In this document: piece after piece, positions 1 to 7,308 of the stretch
How the letters are laid out: each line of letters starts with the position of its first letter
How positions within the stretch are numbered: the stretch's first letter is position 1
Assembly (NCBI RefSeq): GCF_028283785.1
Contig: NZ_JAPWKB010000005.1
Span: 558,001-622,000 of the forward strand
Reading direction: 5' to 3'
Source: Paraburkholderia sp.
GTDB taxonomy: Bacteria > Pseudomonadota > Gammaproteobacteria > Burkholderiales > Burkholderiaceae
DNA: 64,000 nucleotides
Notes under the pieces: generated by a model
Seen by the model: the letters and a program-made list of their open reading frames with translations, nothing else
Told to the model about the DNA's origin: nothing
The model's database searches: none
Position numbers and translations under genes: made by a program

Positions 1-741
1 GAGCACGTCGGGCAGGATCGCGAGTCCCGCGCCGGTGGCGACCAGGCTGCGCACCGCTTCGACCGACGCGGTGCGCATCGCGACGTTCGGCCGGAGCCCG
101 GCCGCGCGCCAGTAAGCGGTGGTGGCGTCTTCGAGTTCGTCGGCCTTCAGCATGATCATCGATTCGTCGGCGATCTCGCGCAGCGAGATGCTGCCCAGTC
201 CGCGCAATGCGTGATTCGCGGGCAGCCACAAACGCCACGCGGCCGTCACCAGCGATTCGACTTCGAGCGCCTGGGTGTTTTCGACATTCGACACGATCAA
301 CACCGCGACATCGAGTTCGCCGTTGACGAGCAGATGCTCGATATACGCGCGCTGGTCTTCGATCACGTTGACCTGGACTTTGGGAAACACGCGACGGTAG
401 TGATCGAGCAGATACGGCAGGAAGTAGCCCGTCATCATCGTCGTCACGCCGATGTTCAGGCGTCCGCTGACGGTATCGGGCCGCGACGACATCGCCTGCT
501 GTGCGTTGCGCACGGCGGCGAGAATCTGATGGGCGTGACGCAGGAACTGGTGTCCCGCGTGGGTCAGCACCATGCCGCGTGCGTGGCGCACGAACAGTTG
601 CGCGCCGACTTCGGTTTCGAGTCCCTTGATTGCGTCGGTGATCACCGATTGCGAAATGTTCAGCGATTGGGTCGCGCCGGTAATCGACTCGGCTTCGGCG
701 ACGGCCAGAAAATAGCGGACGCTACGGAGGGACAGGGACAT
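1..741 (-). CDS. LysR-family transcriptional regulator, 3' end cut by window edge
   Basis: The reverse strand is open from an ATG at 741 to the window edge, giving about 247 residues of a protein that usually has about 300. Residues 1-60 read as the LysR winged helix-turn-helix (start MSLSLRSVRYFLAVAEAES, then SQSVITDAIKGLE and GAQLFVRHARG). The rest follows the periplasmic-binding-like effector domain (RLNIGVTTMMTGYFLPYLL, then a ligand-pocket stretch ending at GLAILPD). It acts in the cytoplasm as a DNA-binding regulator, usually of a neighbouring or divergent gene. The next gene rightwards (793-1932) is on the same strand and ends only 52 bp upstream of this start, so the regulated partner is more likely off the left edge. 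The ligand is unknown. The family call is firm. Confidence 0.93.
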   Translation of the reverse strand, partial: MSLSLRSVRYFLAVAEAESITGATQSLNISQSVITDAIKGLETEVGAQLFVRHARGMVLTHAGHQFLRHAHQILAAVRNAQQAMSSRPDTVSGRLNIGVTTMMTGYFLPYLLDHYRRVFPKVQVNVIEDQRAYIEHLLVNGELDVAVLIVSNVENTQALEVESLVTAAWRLWLPANHALRGLGSISLREIADESMIMLKADELEDATTAYWRAAGLRPNVAMRTASVEAVRSLVATGAGLAILPDVL

Positions 742-792
742 GGACGTCGATGGGATCGGCGGAGCTATCCACTATAGCGGAGTGGCCGCGCG

Positions 793-1932
793 TCAAAATT
801 GGCCGTCGGCGTCGGCGCGGATCATCTGGCCGTGACGCAGCACGGTGAACGCGTCGTCCGGCATACCGGCCGCGCGTGTCGCGTCGAGCAGCAGTCGCGG
901 CGGTTCGTCGAGCGGTTCATCGGCCAGTTCGAACGTTCCCCAGTGAATCCCGATGGCTTTTCTCGCGTGGACGTCCTTGTAGATCTGCACCGCTTCGGCG
1001 GGATCGACGTGTTGCGCATGCATGAACCAGCGCGGCGCGTACGCGCCGATCGGGATCAGCGCGAGATCGAAACTGCCGAAGCGCGCGCCGATCTGTGCGA
1101 AGTCTTTCGAGTAGCCGGTATCGCCCGCGAAGTAGAACGAAAACGGATGCGGCGCTTGCGCGGCCGTCTTGACGACCCAGCCGCCCCACAGCGTTTCCGC
1201 GCGATCGGTGAGGCTGCGTGCGGACCAGTGCTGGCTCGGCACGAACCAGATATCGAGGCCGTTGGCGTGGGTTTCGTCCCACCAGTCGAGTTCCTGCACA
1301 TTGACGATGCCTTTGCGTTCCATCCAGAGCTTCACGCCGAGCGGCACGAGGAACAGCGGCGGGCCGCCTTGCTGCCGGTTCAGGGCTTCGACGCTGGCGG
1401 TATCCAGGTGATCGTAGTGATTGTGCGAGATCAGCACGACATCGATATGCGGCAATTCGGGAATCGTCAAACCCGGCGGCACCTTGCGTTGCGGGCCGAT
1501 AAACGAAAACGGCGACGCGCGTTTCGAGAACACCGGATCGGTAAGGATATTGACGCCGTTGACCTGAAGCAGCGCGCTTGCGTGGCCGATCCACGTCAAC
1601 GTATCGACGCTGCGGTTGGTCTTGAGGAACGCGATATCCGGATGATCGATGGGGAAGCGATAGCCGTTTTCAGGCGGCTTCGGCAGACCGTGGATCAGGC
1701 GTTCCCAGCGCCATTTGAGCAGCGATTCGTGGGGCAGTTGCGCGTAGTTGTTCTCGAAGCCATCGGGCGTGTGACGCGCGTGATGATATGGCTCGACCGA
1801 CGCCGCCGGCTCTTGCGCCGCCGATGTTACGGCGCCGGACGCGCCCGCCAGCACGAGCGCGGCACAGGATGCGCGGATCGCGCTGAGCGTGGAACGGCGG
1901 ACGGGACCACGAGGCGGACGGAGCACGGGCAT
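793..1932 (-). CDS. MBL-fold metal-dependent hydrolase, UlaG/NAPE-PLD-like, exported
   Basis: A 379-residue metallo-beta-lactamase-fold hydrolase. The zinc motif HxHxDH is complete at residues 170-175 (SHNHYDHLD), a further ligand region is FYFAGDTG near 265, and a C-terminal histidine lies in GIHWGTF. The sequence before the domain (WIGHASALLQVNGVNILTDP) is typical of the UlaG / N-acyl-phosphatidylethanolamine phospholipase D branch, in which members cleave phosphodiester or lactone bonds. Residues 1-40 carry an arginine-rich start and a hydrophobic stretch ending near AAQ, consistent with export through the inner membrane, possibly by Tat because of the RRST motif. The gene stands alone on its strand between the LysR gene and a small protein gene. 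The substrate cannot be read from the sequence. Confidence 0.88.
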   Translation of the reverse strand: MPVLRPPRGPVRRSTLSAIRASCAALVLAGASGAVTSAAQEPAASVEPYHHARHTPDGFENNYAQLPHESLLKWRWERLIHGLPKPPENGYRFPIDHPDIAFLKTNRSVDTLTWIGHASALLQVNGVNILTDPVFSKRASPFSFIGPQRKVPPGLTIPELPHIDVVLISHNHYDHLDTASVEALNRQQGGPPLFLVPLGVKLWMERKGIVNVQELDWWDETHANGLDIWFVPSQHWSARSLTDRAETLWGGWVVKTAAQAPHPFSFYFAGDTGYSKDFAQIGARFGSFDLALIPIGAYAPRWFMHAQHVDPAEAVQIYKDVHARKAIGIHWGTFELADEPLDEPPRLLLDATRAAGMPDDAFTVLRHGQMIRADADGQF

Positions 1933-2020
1933 CGGCGGGTTGTCAGTGAGGGCAACCCGGCAAGCGTAGCGGAATATTGGGGACGGCGTGGTGGGGGTGG
2001 GGTTGCCGGTGCCGGCGGCT

Positions 2021-2341
2021 TCAGGCTTTTGCCATCGAGAACGCCAGCAAGCGGTCGATCAGTGCTTCTTCCATCGCCATTTGCTGCGCTTCGGACGCCT
2101 GTCGATAGCGGGTGCGCGGGCTTTTGACCGCCGCCGTGTACGGCGCGCCGATCGGGCGGAGGACGTCGTCGGAGACGTATTCGAGCGCATGCATCAGTTC
2201 CGCTTCGGACATGCGAAGCAGGTCGTCGAGACGGTCGCGGGCGGTTGGCTCCGGCGACGGGCCTAGCTCTTCGCGGAGCGCCTGGGCCAGGCGGTCGGCG
2301 AGGCGGGATGTGTCGCTGGGTAGCGCGGTTTGGGTGGACAT
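2021..2341 (-). CDS. Conserved small hypothetical protein (106 aa)
   Basis: A 106-residue protein I cannot assign to a named family. It is acidic in the middle and predicted to be largely helical (RLADRLAQALREELG, then DRLDDLLRMSEAELMHALEYVSDDVL), with no signal peptide or membrane segment. It has normal codon use for this genome, and similar short proteins are familiar from Burkholderia genomes, which supports it being real. The ATG at 2341 is the only reasonable start, but no clear Shine-Dalgarno sequence precedes it. Its upstream side faces the G/T-rich flank of repeat copy A, so its promoter must lie in or beside that flank. The function is unknown. Confidence 0.65.
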   Translation of the reverse strand: MSTQTALPSDTSRLADRLAQALREELGPSPEPTARDRLDDLLRMSEAELMHALEYVSDDVLRPIGAPYTAAVKSPRTRYRQASEAQQMAMEEALIDRLLAFSMAKA

Positions 2342-2682
2342 CTTGGGGTTTCCATTTCAATTACGTGGGGGGAGTTTGCTGTTTTTTTTGAGTGAGGTAT
2401 CTGGGGAATAGGCGGGGGGAATGGGGGTAATTCTTTTTGGTTTCTGGTTTTTCTTTTTGGGGGATTTTTGGGGGACAGGGTATGGGGGGGTGGCCTGGCG
2501 GCGGCCGGGCGTAGGCCTGGCGTAGGCCGGGTGCGGGCCGGCCGGAGGTCGGGCGCTGCGGGCCGAGGTGCTGTAAAATTCTGGTTTTCCCTGGGTGGGA
2601 GTGGGGTTCGGTTTGGTTCGGTTGTCGGGGTTGGTCGGTTTTGCAGTGGCTTGGGTTGCGTTGGTTGTCCCGGTTTCGCGCC
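2342..2682. other. G/T-rich left flank of repeat copy A, no gene
   Basis: This stretch is strongly G- and T-rich on the plus strand (runs of T, GGGG and GGTT words). Its reading frames are low-complexity (Pro/Arg/Thr-rich on the reverse strand), so I see no gene. A similar G/T-rich stretch precedes the left arm of copies B and C. Confidence 0.7.
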
Positions 2683-2895
2683 GGTTTGCCTGGATCGTCC
2701 CTGTGCGGGACCGCACCTACTTTTCTTTGCTCGCGCAAAGAAAAGTAGGCAAAAGAAAGCGCGTTTACCTCGCGCTTCGTAGCGAGTGGCGTCTAGTATT
2801 TTTCGTGTAGTGGACCGCGCACGTTTTGAGTTGCCGGTCCGTTTTTCTCGGTGGTCCGCGCCCGCACATCCCGCCCGCTTCGCGGCGGTAGCCTG

Positions 2896-3060
2896 CTTCA
2901 AAAACCCATTTTCGCCACGTCATTCGCCCGCTTTTTCGACGGTTCCGGCGTTGGCTAAAAGCCCGGTTTGCACAGCATCCGCCTGTCCTTAGGACGGTTC
3001 CGGCGTCGGCTCACAGCCCGGTTTGCGCCACACCATTCGCCCACCTTCCCGATGGTTTCG
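2896..3060 (-). repeat. 58-bp degenerate tandem units in repeat copy A (about 2.7 units)
   Basis: Read on the reverse strand, the units contain the recurring words GGCGCAAACCGGGCT and GCCGACGCCGGAACCGTC. Two full units and one partial unit are present, as in copy B, while copy C has one more. Confidence 0.75.
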
Positions 3061-3379
3061 TCGTTTCGCGTAGCTGGGAATTTTGCGCGCGAGAACCACC
3101 CTACGCATGCCAGGAAAATGGGTTTTGTGACGGACGAAGTGGAGCGCACGAAGAGCGCCAAGAGAAAAAGACGGGGCTGTGCCCAACGGCTGTCGCGGAG
3201 CGAACAGCCGGAACGAATGACTGCCTTGTCACCAGGTTAAGCGGTGCGACAACTCAAATCGTGCGCGGTCCACTACCCGTTAGTCAGTAGACGCCACTCG
3301 CTACGGAGTGTCGGTGTAAACGCGCTTTCTTTTGCCTACTTTTCTTTGCGCGAGCAAAGAAAAGCAACTGTATTGAACG

Positions 3380-4333
3380 TCAAGCGGCAATGGGATTCCA
3401 GGGTGCGGAATCGCGCACCATGGCATTGAGCATGACGAGCAGACGGCGCATGCAGGCGGTGATGGCGACCTTGAAGGGTTTGCCGGCGGCGAGCAGGCGC
3501 GTGTTCAGCGCCTTGATGGTGGCGTTCCACCGCTGGCCGCTGATGCAGGCCATGTAGAGGACGCGTCGCACGGCGATGCGCCCGCCCGCGATACGGCGTT
3601 TGCCCTTGCGTGCGCCGCTGTCGCAATTGAACGGCGCGAGTCCGGCGAGCGAAGCGATTTCGCGGTTATCGAGCGAGCCCAGTTCGGGCAGAAATGCGAG
3701 CAGCGTGGCGGAGATGGTCGGGCCGACACCGGGCACGGAGCGCAGCAGGGCCTCCTTGTCCTGCCAGGCGGGACAGGCGCGCACGAAGGCGCCGATATCG
3801 AGGTCAGCGATATGGACCTGCTGGCTGAGCCACTTGATGTTCTCGCGCAGACTGGGGCGCGTGGCGGGATGGGCGCGTCGCAGGCGCGCTACCTCGGCAT
3901 TGAGCATCTCGAGCAGTTGCAGGCGTCGCAGCAGCAAGGCCTGCAACTGCTGGGTGTGCCCGTCGGTGAGGGGGCGCACAGGCGGCTTGACGGCCTGGGC
4001 GTAGCGGGCGATGAGCAGCGAGTCGATCCGGTCGGTCTTGGCGCGCTGGCCGGTGGCGTGGGCAAAGGCGCGAACGTTGCGGGGATTGACTGCGACGGCG
4101 GGCAGGCCGGCCATCAGCATGGCGGACAGGACGGCGAGTTCGAGCTTGCCGGTGGCTTCCATGACGATCAGGGCGGGGTCGAGCGTGAGCATGCGCGCGA
4201 CGAGTTCGTCGATGGCGTGGGGCTGGTTATCGACGCGGAAGGTTTCAGCGGTTTCGAGGACGGCGATATCGAGGAACTTGCCACTGACATCGATACCGAC
4301 GTGGAAGGTAGAAGACGTGTTTTGCATAGTCAT
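3380..4333 (-). CDS. IS110-family transposase (bridge-RNA-guided recombinase type)
   Basis: The protein has the two domains of IS110 recombinases. An N-terminal RuvC-like DEDD domain shows FHVGIDVSGKFLDIAV with the first Asp, IVMEATG with the Glu, and AKTDRIDSLLIARY with the later Asp residues. A C-terminal Tnp domain shows LRSVPGVGPTISATLLA, IASLAGLAPFNCDSG and GKRRIAGGR, where the catalytic Ser lies. The frame is open up to 4378, but that extension lies inside the bridge-RNA donor loop. I therefore place the start at the ATG at 4333 (317 aa); 4327 and 4345 are also possible. The stop codon overlaps the -35-like TTGACG of the right end. All catalytic motifs are present, so the enzyme looks intact. 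It acts on DNA with the leader RNA as guide. Confidence 0.92.
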   Translation of the reverse strand: MTMQNTSSTFHVGIDVSGKFLDIAVLETAETFRVDNQPHAIDELVARMLTLDPALIVMEATGKLELAVLSAMLMAGLPAVAVNPRNVRAFAHATGQRAKTDRIDSLLIARYAQAVKPPVRPLTDGHTQQLQALLLRRLQLLEMLNAEVARLRRAHPATRPSLRENIKWLSQQVHIADLDIGAFVRACPAWQDKEALLRSVPGVGPTISATLLAFLPELGSLDNREIASLAGLAPFNCDSGARKGKRRIAGGRIAVRRVLYMACISGQRWNATIKALNTRLLAAGKPFKVAITACMRRLLVMLNAMVRDSAPWNPIAA

Positions 4334-4339
4334 CGCGGC

Positions 4340-4495
4340 ACCCATACTTGCGTGAATTCGAGCTTTGAGCTCAGTCAACTGTTCGGGTTCAGGGGATGAA
4401 AGAGGCAGCCGTTCCAGGCTTTTCTACGGGTTCGAAGACCCTGTAGGCGAAACGAACTGACTGCCTCTGTGACGAAGACTGATCAGGTCAGCGCC
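4340..4495 (-). ncRNA. Predicted IS110 bridge RNA with target- and donor-binding loops
   Basis: Read on the reverse strand from about 4495. A small 5' stem (CTGA/TCAG, 4479-4491) is followed by a stem AGAGGCAG/CTGCCTCT (4461-4468 with 4401-4408) and a second stem CGTTTC/GGAACG (4449-4454 with 4410-4415). These enclose an internal loop closed by an apical hairpin GGGT-CTTCGA-ACCC (4428-4441). The left strand of that loop, CGCCTAC (4443-4449), pairs with the plus-strand target GTAGGTG at 4513-4519 with one G-T wobble. The right strand, AGAAAAG (4419-4425), is the exact complement of the target CTTTTCT. A second stem-loop (GAGCT/AGCTC, 4361-4372) is flanked by ACAGTTG (4376-4382), identical to the element's right end at 3365-3371, and by ACGCAAG (4347-4353), which partly pairs with the left end. 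This is the order known for the IS621 bridge RNA. Exact RNA ends are not known. Confidence 0.85.
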
Positions 4496-4665
4496 ACGTC
4501 CTCAATATACAAGTAGGTGCGGTCCCGCACAGGGACGATCCAGGCAAACCAGCGTGAAAACGGGACCAAAACGGGACCAAAACGGAACCAACGCAACGAA
4601 GACAAACCAGGCAAACCACAGCAAAACCCCAACACCACCCACAAAACCAAAGCGCCGCAGGCCCC

Positions 4666-6138
4666 ATGATGCCCAACCTCTCCTCACTCCGTTCCAACAC
4701 CCTCGCGGGGCTCACCTCGTCGTTCGCACTCGTCCCCGAATGCATCGCGTTCGCGCTCGTCGCGCACGTCAACCCGCTGATGGGCCTCTACGGCGCGTTC
4801 ATCATCTGCACGATCACCGCGCTATTCGGCGGTCGTCCGGCGATGATCTCGGGTGCGGCGGGCTCGATGGCGGTCGTCATCGTCGCGCTGGTGGTTCAGC
4901 ATGGTCCGCAATATCTGCTCGCGACGGTCGCGCTGAGCGGCCTCATCATGGTCCTGTTCGGCGCACTCAAACTCGGCAAGCTGATTCGCATGGTCCCGCA
5001 TCCGGTCATGCTCGGCTTCGTCAACGGCCTCGCGATCATCATCGCCATGGCGCAGCTCGAACACTTCAAGCAAACCACCGCAACCGGCACCGAATGGCTG
5101 CACGGCACGCCGCTGCTCGTCATGTCCGCACTCGCTGCACTGACGATGCTGATCGTCTACGTGCTACCGCGCTTCACGCGCGCCGTGCCGCCGGCACTGG
5201 TGGCGATTCTCGGCGTCGGCGTACTCGCGCAATGCCTGCATCTGCCCACGCGCACGCTCGGCGATATGGCGCATATCGCGGGCGGTCTGCCCACCTTCGC
5301 GTTTCCGGCTGTGCCGTTCACGCTCGAAACGCTTCACATCGTCTTTCCGTACGCCGTATTGATGGCGATCGTCGGCTTGCTCGAAACGCTGCTGACCTTC
5401 AACCTGACCGACGACATCACCGAAACCCAAGGTCAGCCGAATCGCGAATGCGTCGCGCTCGGCGTCGCGAACGTCGTGTCGAGCCTGTTCGGCGGCATGG
5501 GCGGCTGCGCGATGATCGGCCAGACCATGATCAACCTCAGCTCGGGCGGACGCTCGCGCGTGTCCGGCGTCGTCAGCGGCGTGATGATCCTGCTGTTCAT
5601 CCTGTTCCTGTCGCCGCTGATCGAACGCATTCCGCTCGCGGCGCTGGTCGGCGTGATGTTCGTCGTCGCGCAACAAACCTTCGCATGGGGTTCGTTGCGC
5701 GTGCTCGGCAAGGTGCCGCGCAACGATGCGCTCGTGATCGTCGCGGTAACGGTCATCACCGTGTTCTCGGATCTCGCGATCGCCGTGTTGTGCGGCATCG
5801 TGATCGCCGCATTGAACTTCGCGTGGCAGCACGCGCATGAAATCCACGCGGATGTCGATTCGGATCACGCCGACGATAAAACCTACGCGCCGCGCGGCAC
5901 GCTGTTCTTTGCATCCACGACGCGCTTTCATGGCCTGTTCGATCCGTCGCAAGACCCGGCGCGCGTCACCCTCGATTGCCGCCATCTGCATCTCGCCGAT
6001 CACTCGGCGATCGCCGCGATCGAAGGTCTCTATCAACGCTATGCAAAAGCCGGCAAACAGTTGCATTTCAAGAACCTGTCGGACCGTAACGCCCGTTTAC
6101 TGAAACGCGTCGGCTTCGATACCGCTGGCGCGCAATAG
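4666..6138 (+). CDS. SulP-family (SLC26) inorganic anion transporter with STAS domain
   Basis: A 490-residue inner-membrane transporter of the SulP/SLC26 family, which moves sulfate, bicarbonate or related anions. The N-terminal ~370 residues hold the hydrophobic transport domain with the family signature region (ALVPECIAFALVAHVNPLMGLYG, GLANGL-like VMLGFVNGLAIIIAMAQLEH). Residues about 395-490 form a STAS domain (VTLDCRHLHLADHSAIAAIEGL), a regulatory nucleotide-binding-like module. The start is ATG at 4666 (a second ATG follows directly), with no strong Shine-Dalgarno sequence. The first codons are unusually rich in C-ending codons, matching the A/C-rich flank of repeat copy A just upstream. 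A GC-rich stem (CGGATCGCG/CGCGATCCG, 6148-6170) follows the stop and may terminate it. The anion is not predictable. Confidence 0.9.
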   Translation: MMPNLSSLRSNTLAGLTSSFALVPECIAFALVAHVNPLMGLYGAFIICTITALFGGRPAMISGAAGSMAVVIVALVVQHGPQYLLATVALSGLIMVLFGALKLGKLIRMVPHPVMLGFVNGLAIIIAMAQLEHFKQTTATGTEWLHGTPLLVMSALAALTMLIVYVLPRFTRAVPPALVAILGVGVLAQCLHLPTRTLGDMAHIAGGLPTFAFPAVPFTLETLHIVFPYAVLMAIVGLLETLLTFNLTDDITETQGQPNRECVALGVANVVSSLFGGMGGCAMIGQTMINLSSGGRSRVSGVVSGVMILLFILFLSPLIERIPLAALVGVMFVVAQQTFAWGSLRVLGKVPRNDALVIVAVTVITVFSDLAIAVLCGIVIAALNFAWQHAHEIHADVDSDHADDKTYAPRGTLFFASTTRFHGLFDPSQDPARVTLDCRHLHLADHSAIAAIEGLYQRYAKAGKQLHFKNLSDRNARLLKRVGFDTAGAQ

Positions 6139-6386
6139 TCATCTGTCGGATCGCGCAACGCGCGATCCGATGCTGTCTGAAACACTCGCAGAAAACCGCC
6201 CCGCCTCCAACATTCCGATTGTTCGTTCGATCCGGCGAATCAATTCGCGCTGAGCCGCTTTATCCCATCGTCGTAGCCGCATACTCTGACCGTCATTCGC
6301 AGCGCACAAGACACACCGCGCTGATTGACCGGGCGACACGACCGTGTGGCCGTCAATGCGATAGATCACATCTCAAAGGAACTGAA

Positions 6387-7133
6387 ATGAGCAAGCTCAC
6401 AGGAAAAGTTGCGGTCGTGACGGGCGCATCGAAGGGCATTGGCGCGGCAATCGCACGTTCGCTGGCGGCCGAAGGCGCGTCGGTGGTGGTGAACTACGCA
6501 TCGAGCCAGGCAGGCGCGGACGCGGTCGTCGCGGACATCACCAAAGCGGGCGGCAAGGCGATCGCCGTACGCGGCGACGTGTCGAAGGCCGCCGATGCGC
6601 AAGGCATCATCGCCAGCGCGGTCGAGAGCTTCGGAAGCTTGGATATTCTCGTGAACAACTCGGGCATCTACGAATTCGGCGCGATCGAAGACATCACGGA
6701 AGAACATTTCCATAAGCAGTTCAACGTGAACGTGCTCGGTGTTCTGCTGACGACTCAGGCTGCGGTCAAACACATGAGCGCGGGCGCGAGCATCGTCAAC
6801 GTCAGCTCGGTGGTAAGCCGTATCACGCCGCCTGCGAGCGCCGTCTATAGCGGCACCAAGGGCGCTGTCGATGCAGTGACGAGCGCGTTGGCCAAAGAGC
6901 TCGGCTCGCGTCAGATTCGTGTCAACGCGGTGAATCCGGGCATGATCGAAACCGAAGGTACGCACACGGCGGGCATCATCGGTTCCGACCTCGCCGCAGG
7001 CGTCCTCGCTCAAACGCCGCTGGGTCGCCTCGGCCAACCGGACGATATCGCAGCCGTCGTGACCTTCCTCGCTTCCGACGATTCGCGCTGGCTAACGGGT
7101 GAACATCTGATCGCGAGCGGCGGCGTCCGCTAA
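6387..7133 (+). CDS. SDR-family oxidoreductase (3-oxoacyl-ACP-reductase-like)
   Basis: A 248-residue classical short-chain dehydrogenase/reductase. The NAD(P)-binding motif TGASKGIG is at residues 12-19, NNSG follows near 90, the catalytic serine lies in NVSSVV, and the YxxxK pair is in AVYSGTKGAVD. Family members reduce or oxidise alcohol/ketone groups using NAD(P)H in the cytoplasm. The true start is the ATG at 6387, preceded by AAAGGA at 6375-6380; the frame is open further upstream but without such a site. The gene is monocistronic and followed by a strong terminator at 7184-7216. The substrate cannot be inferred. Confidence 0.9.
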   Translation: MSKLTGKVAVVTGASKGIGAAIARSLAAEGASVVVNYASSQAGADAVVADITKAGGKAIAVRGDVSKAADAQGIIASAVESFGSLDILVNNSGIYEFGAIEDITEEHFHKQFNVNVLGVLLTTQAAVKHMSAGASIVNVSSVVSRITPPASAVYSGTKGAVDAVTSALAKELGSRQIRVNAVNPGMIETEGTHTAGIIGSDLAAGVLAQTPLGRLGQPDDIAAVVTFLASDDSRWLTGEHLIASGGVR

Positions 7134-7183
7134 GACTCACGCAAGATCCGCAATACCCGCAACACCTGCAACACGCTCGACAG

Positions 7184-7216
7184 AAGCCCGTCGCGATCGC
7201 TCGCGACGGGCTTTTT
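7184..7216 (+). terminator. Rho-independent terminator after SDR gene
   Basis: A 13-bp perfect stem AAGCCCGTCGCGA with loop TCGC is followed by a T run. It separates the SDR gene from the next flavoprotein gene. Confidence 0.88.
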
Positions 7217-7308
7217 CCATGCACGGTGTCACCCACACCAAAGTCATACCGCACGAGCGACGCGCCAGCCATTTCCCGCGACAGGCGCGCAAATTGCTCC
7301 GGCAAGGC

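Larger units (their letters stand above)
3365..4511 (-). mobile_element. IS110-family insertion sequence (IS621-like organisation)
   Basis: The element is 1147 bp with the dinucleotide AG (CT on the transposase strand) at both edges (3363-3364 and 4512-4513). It has no terminal inverted repeats, as expected for IS110-family elements. Removing it restores the repeat-arm hairpin found intact at 31146-31177 and 59512-59543. The transposase reads on the reverse strand with about 180 bp of non-coding DNA upstream (left end) and only about 15 bp downstream (right end), which is the arrangement of the IS110 group whose left end encodes a bridge RNA. The insertion point lies in the outer stem of the right-arm hairpin of repeat copy A. 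Confidence 0.92.
2683..4550 (-). repeat. Repeat copy A: ~0.72 kb element with long inverted arms, split by IS110 element
   Basis: Without the IS this is about 719 bp. The left arm (about 2683-2845) and right arm (about 3240-3364 plus 4514-4550) are inverted copies of each other. Each arm contains, from the outside in, a GTGCGG-N2-CCGCAC palindrome, a perfect hairpin with a 14-bp stem CTACTTTTCTTTGC (left copy 2717-2748, loop TCGC), a CAAAAGAAAGCGCG stretch, a GTAGCGAGTGGCG block and a GTGGACCGCGCACG block. The core holds 58-bp degenerate tandem units (2896-3060) and a conserved region near 3080-3235. The core runs opposite to copies B (29327-31210) and C (57562-59577). No frame looks like a protein. 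The right hairpin is interrupted by an IS110-family element exactly inside its outer stem. The function is unknown; I do not recognise the family as described. Confidence 0.85.

Noticed and set aside
2263..2901. Reverse-strand frame of 212 aa (Pro/Arg/Thr-rich) and several others over repeat copy A
   Set aside because: They read through the repeat arm and G/T-rich flank; the same LLFFARAKKSR-type peptide recurs wherever the hairpin occurs, so it is a product of the repeat and not a protein family.
4334..4378. Longer N terminus of the IS110 transposase
   Set aside because: These codons coincide with the donor-binding loop of the bridge RNA and precede the conserved domain; internal ATGs fit better.
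6139..6369. 76-aa reverse frame between SulP and SDR genes
   Set aside because: Starts inside the SDR leader, ends exactly at the SulP stop, and has no ribosome site or family character.
7219..7308. N-terminal extension of the disulfide oxidoreductase
   Set aside because: Starts within bases of the upstream terminator and adds a basic stretch not found before the FAD motif in this family.
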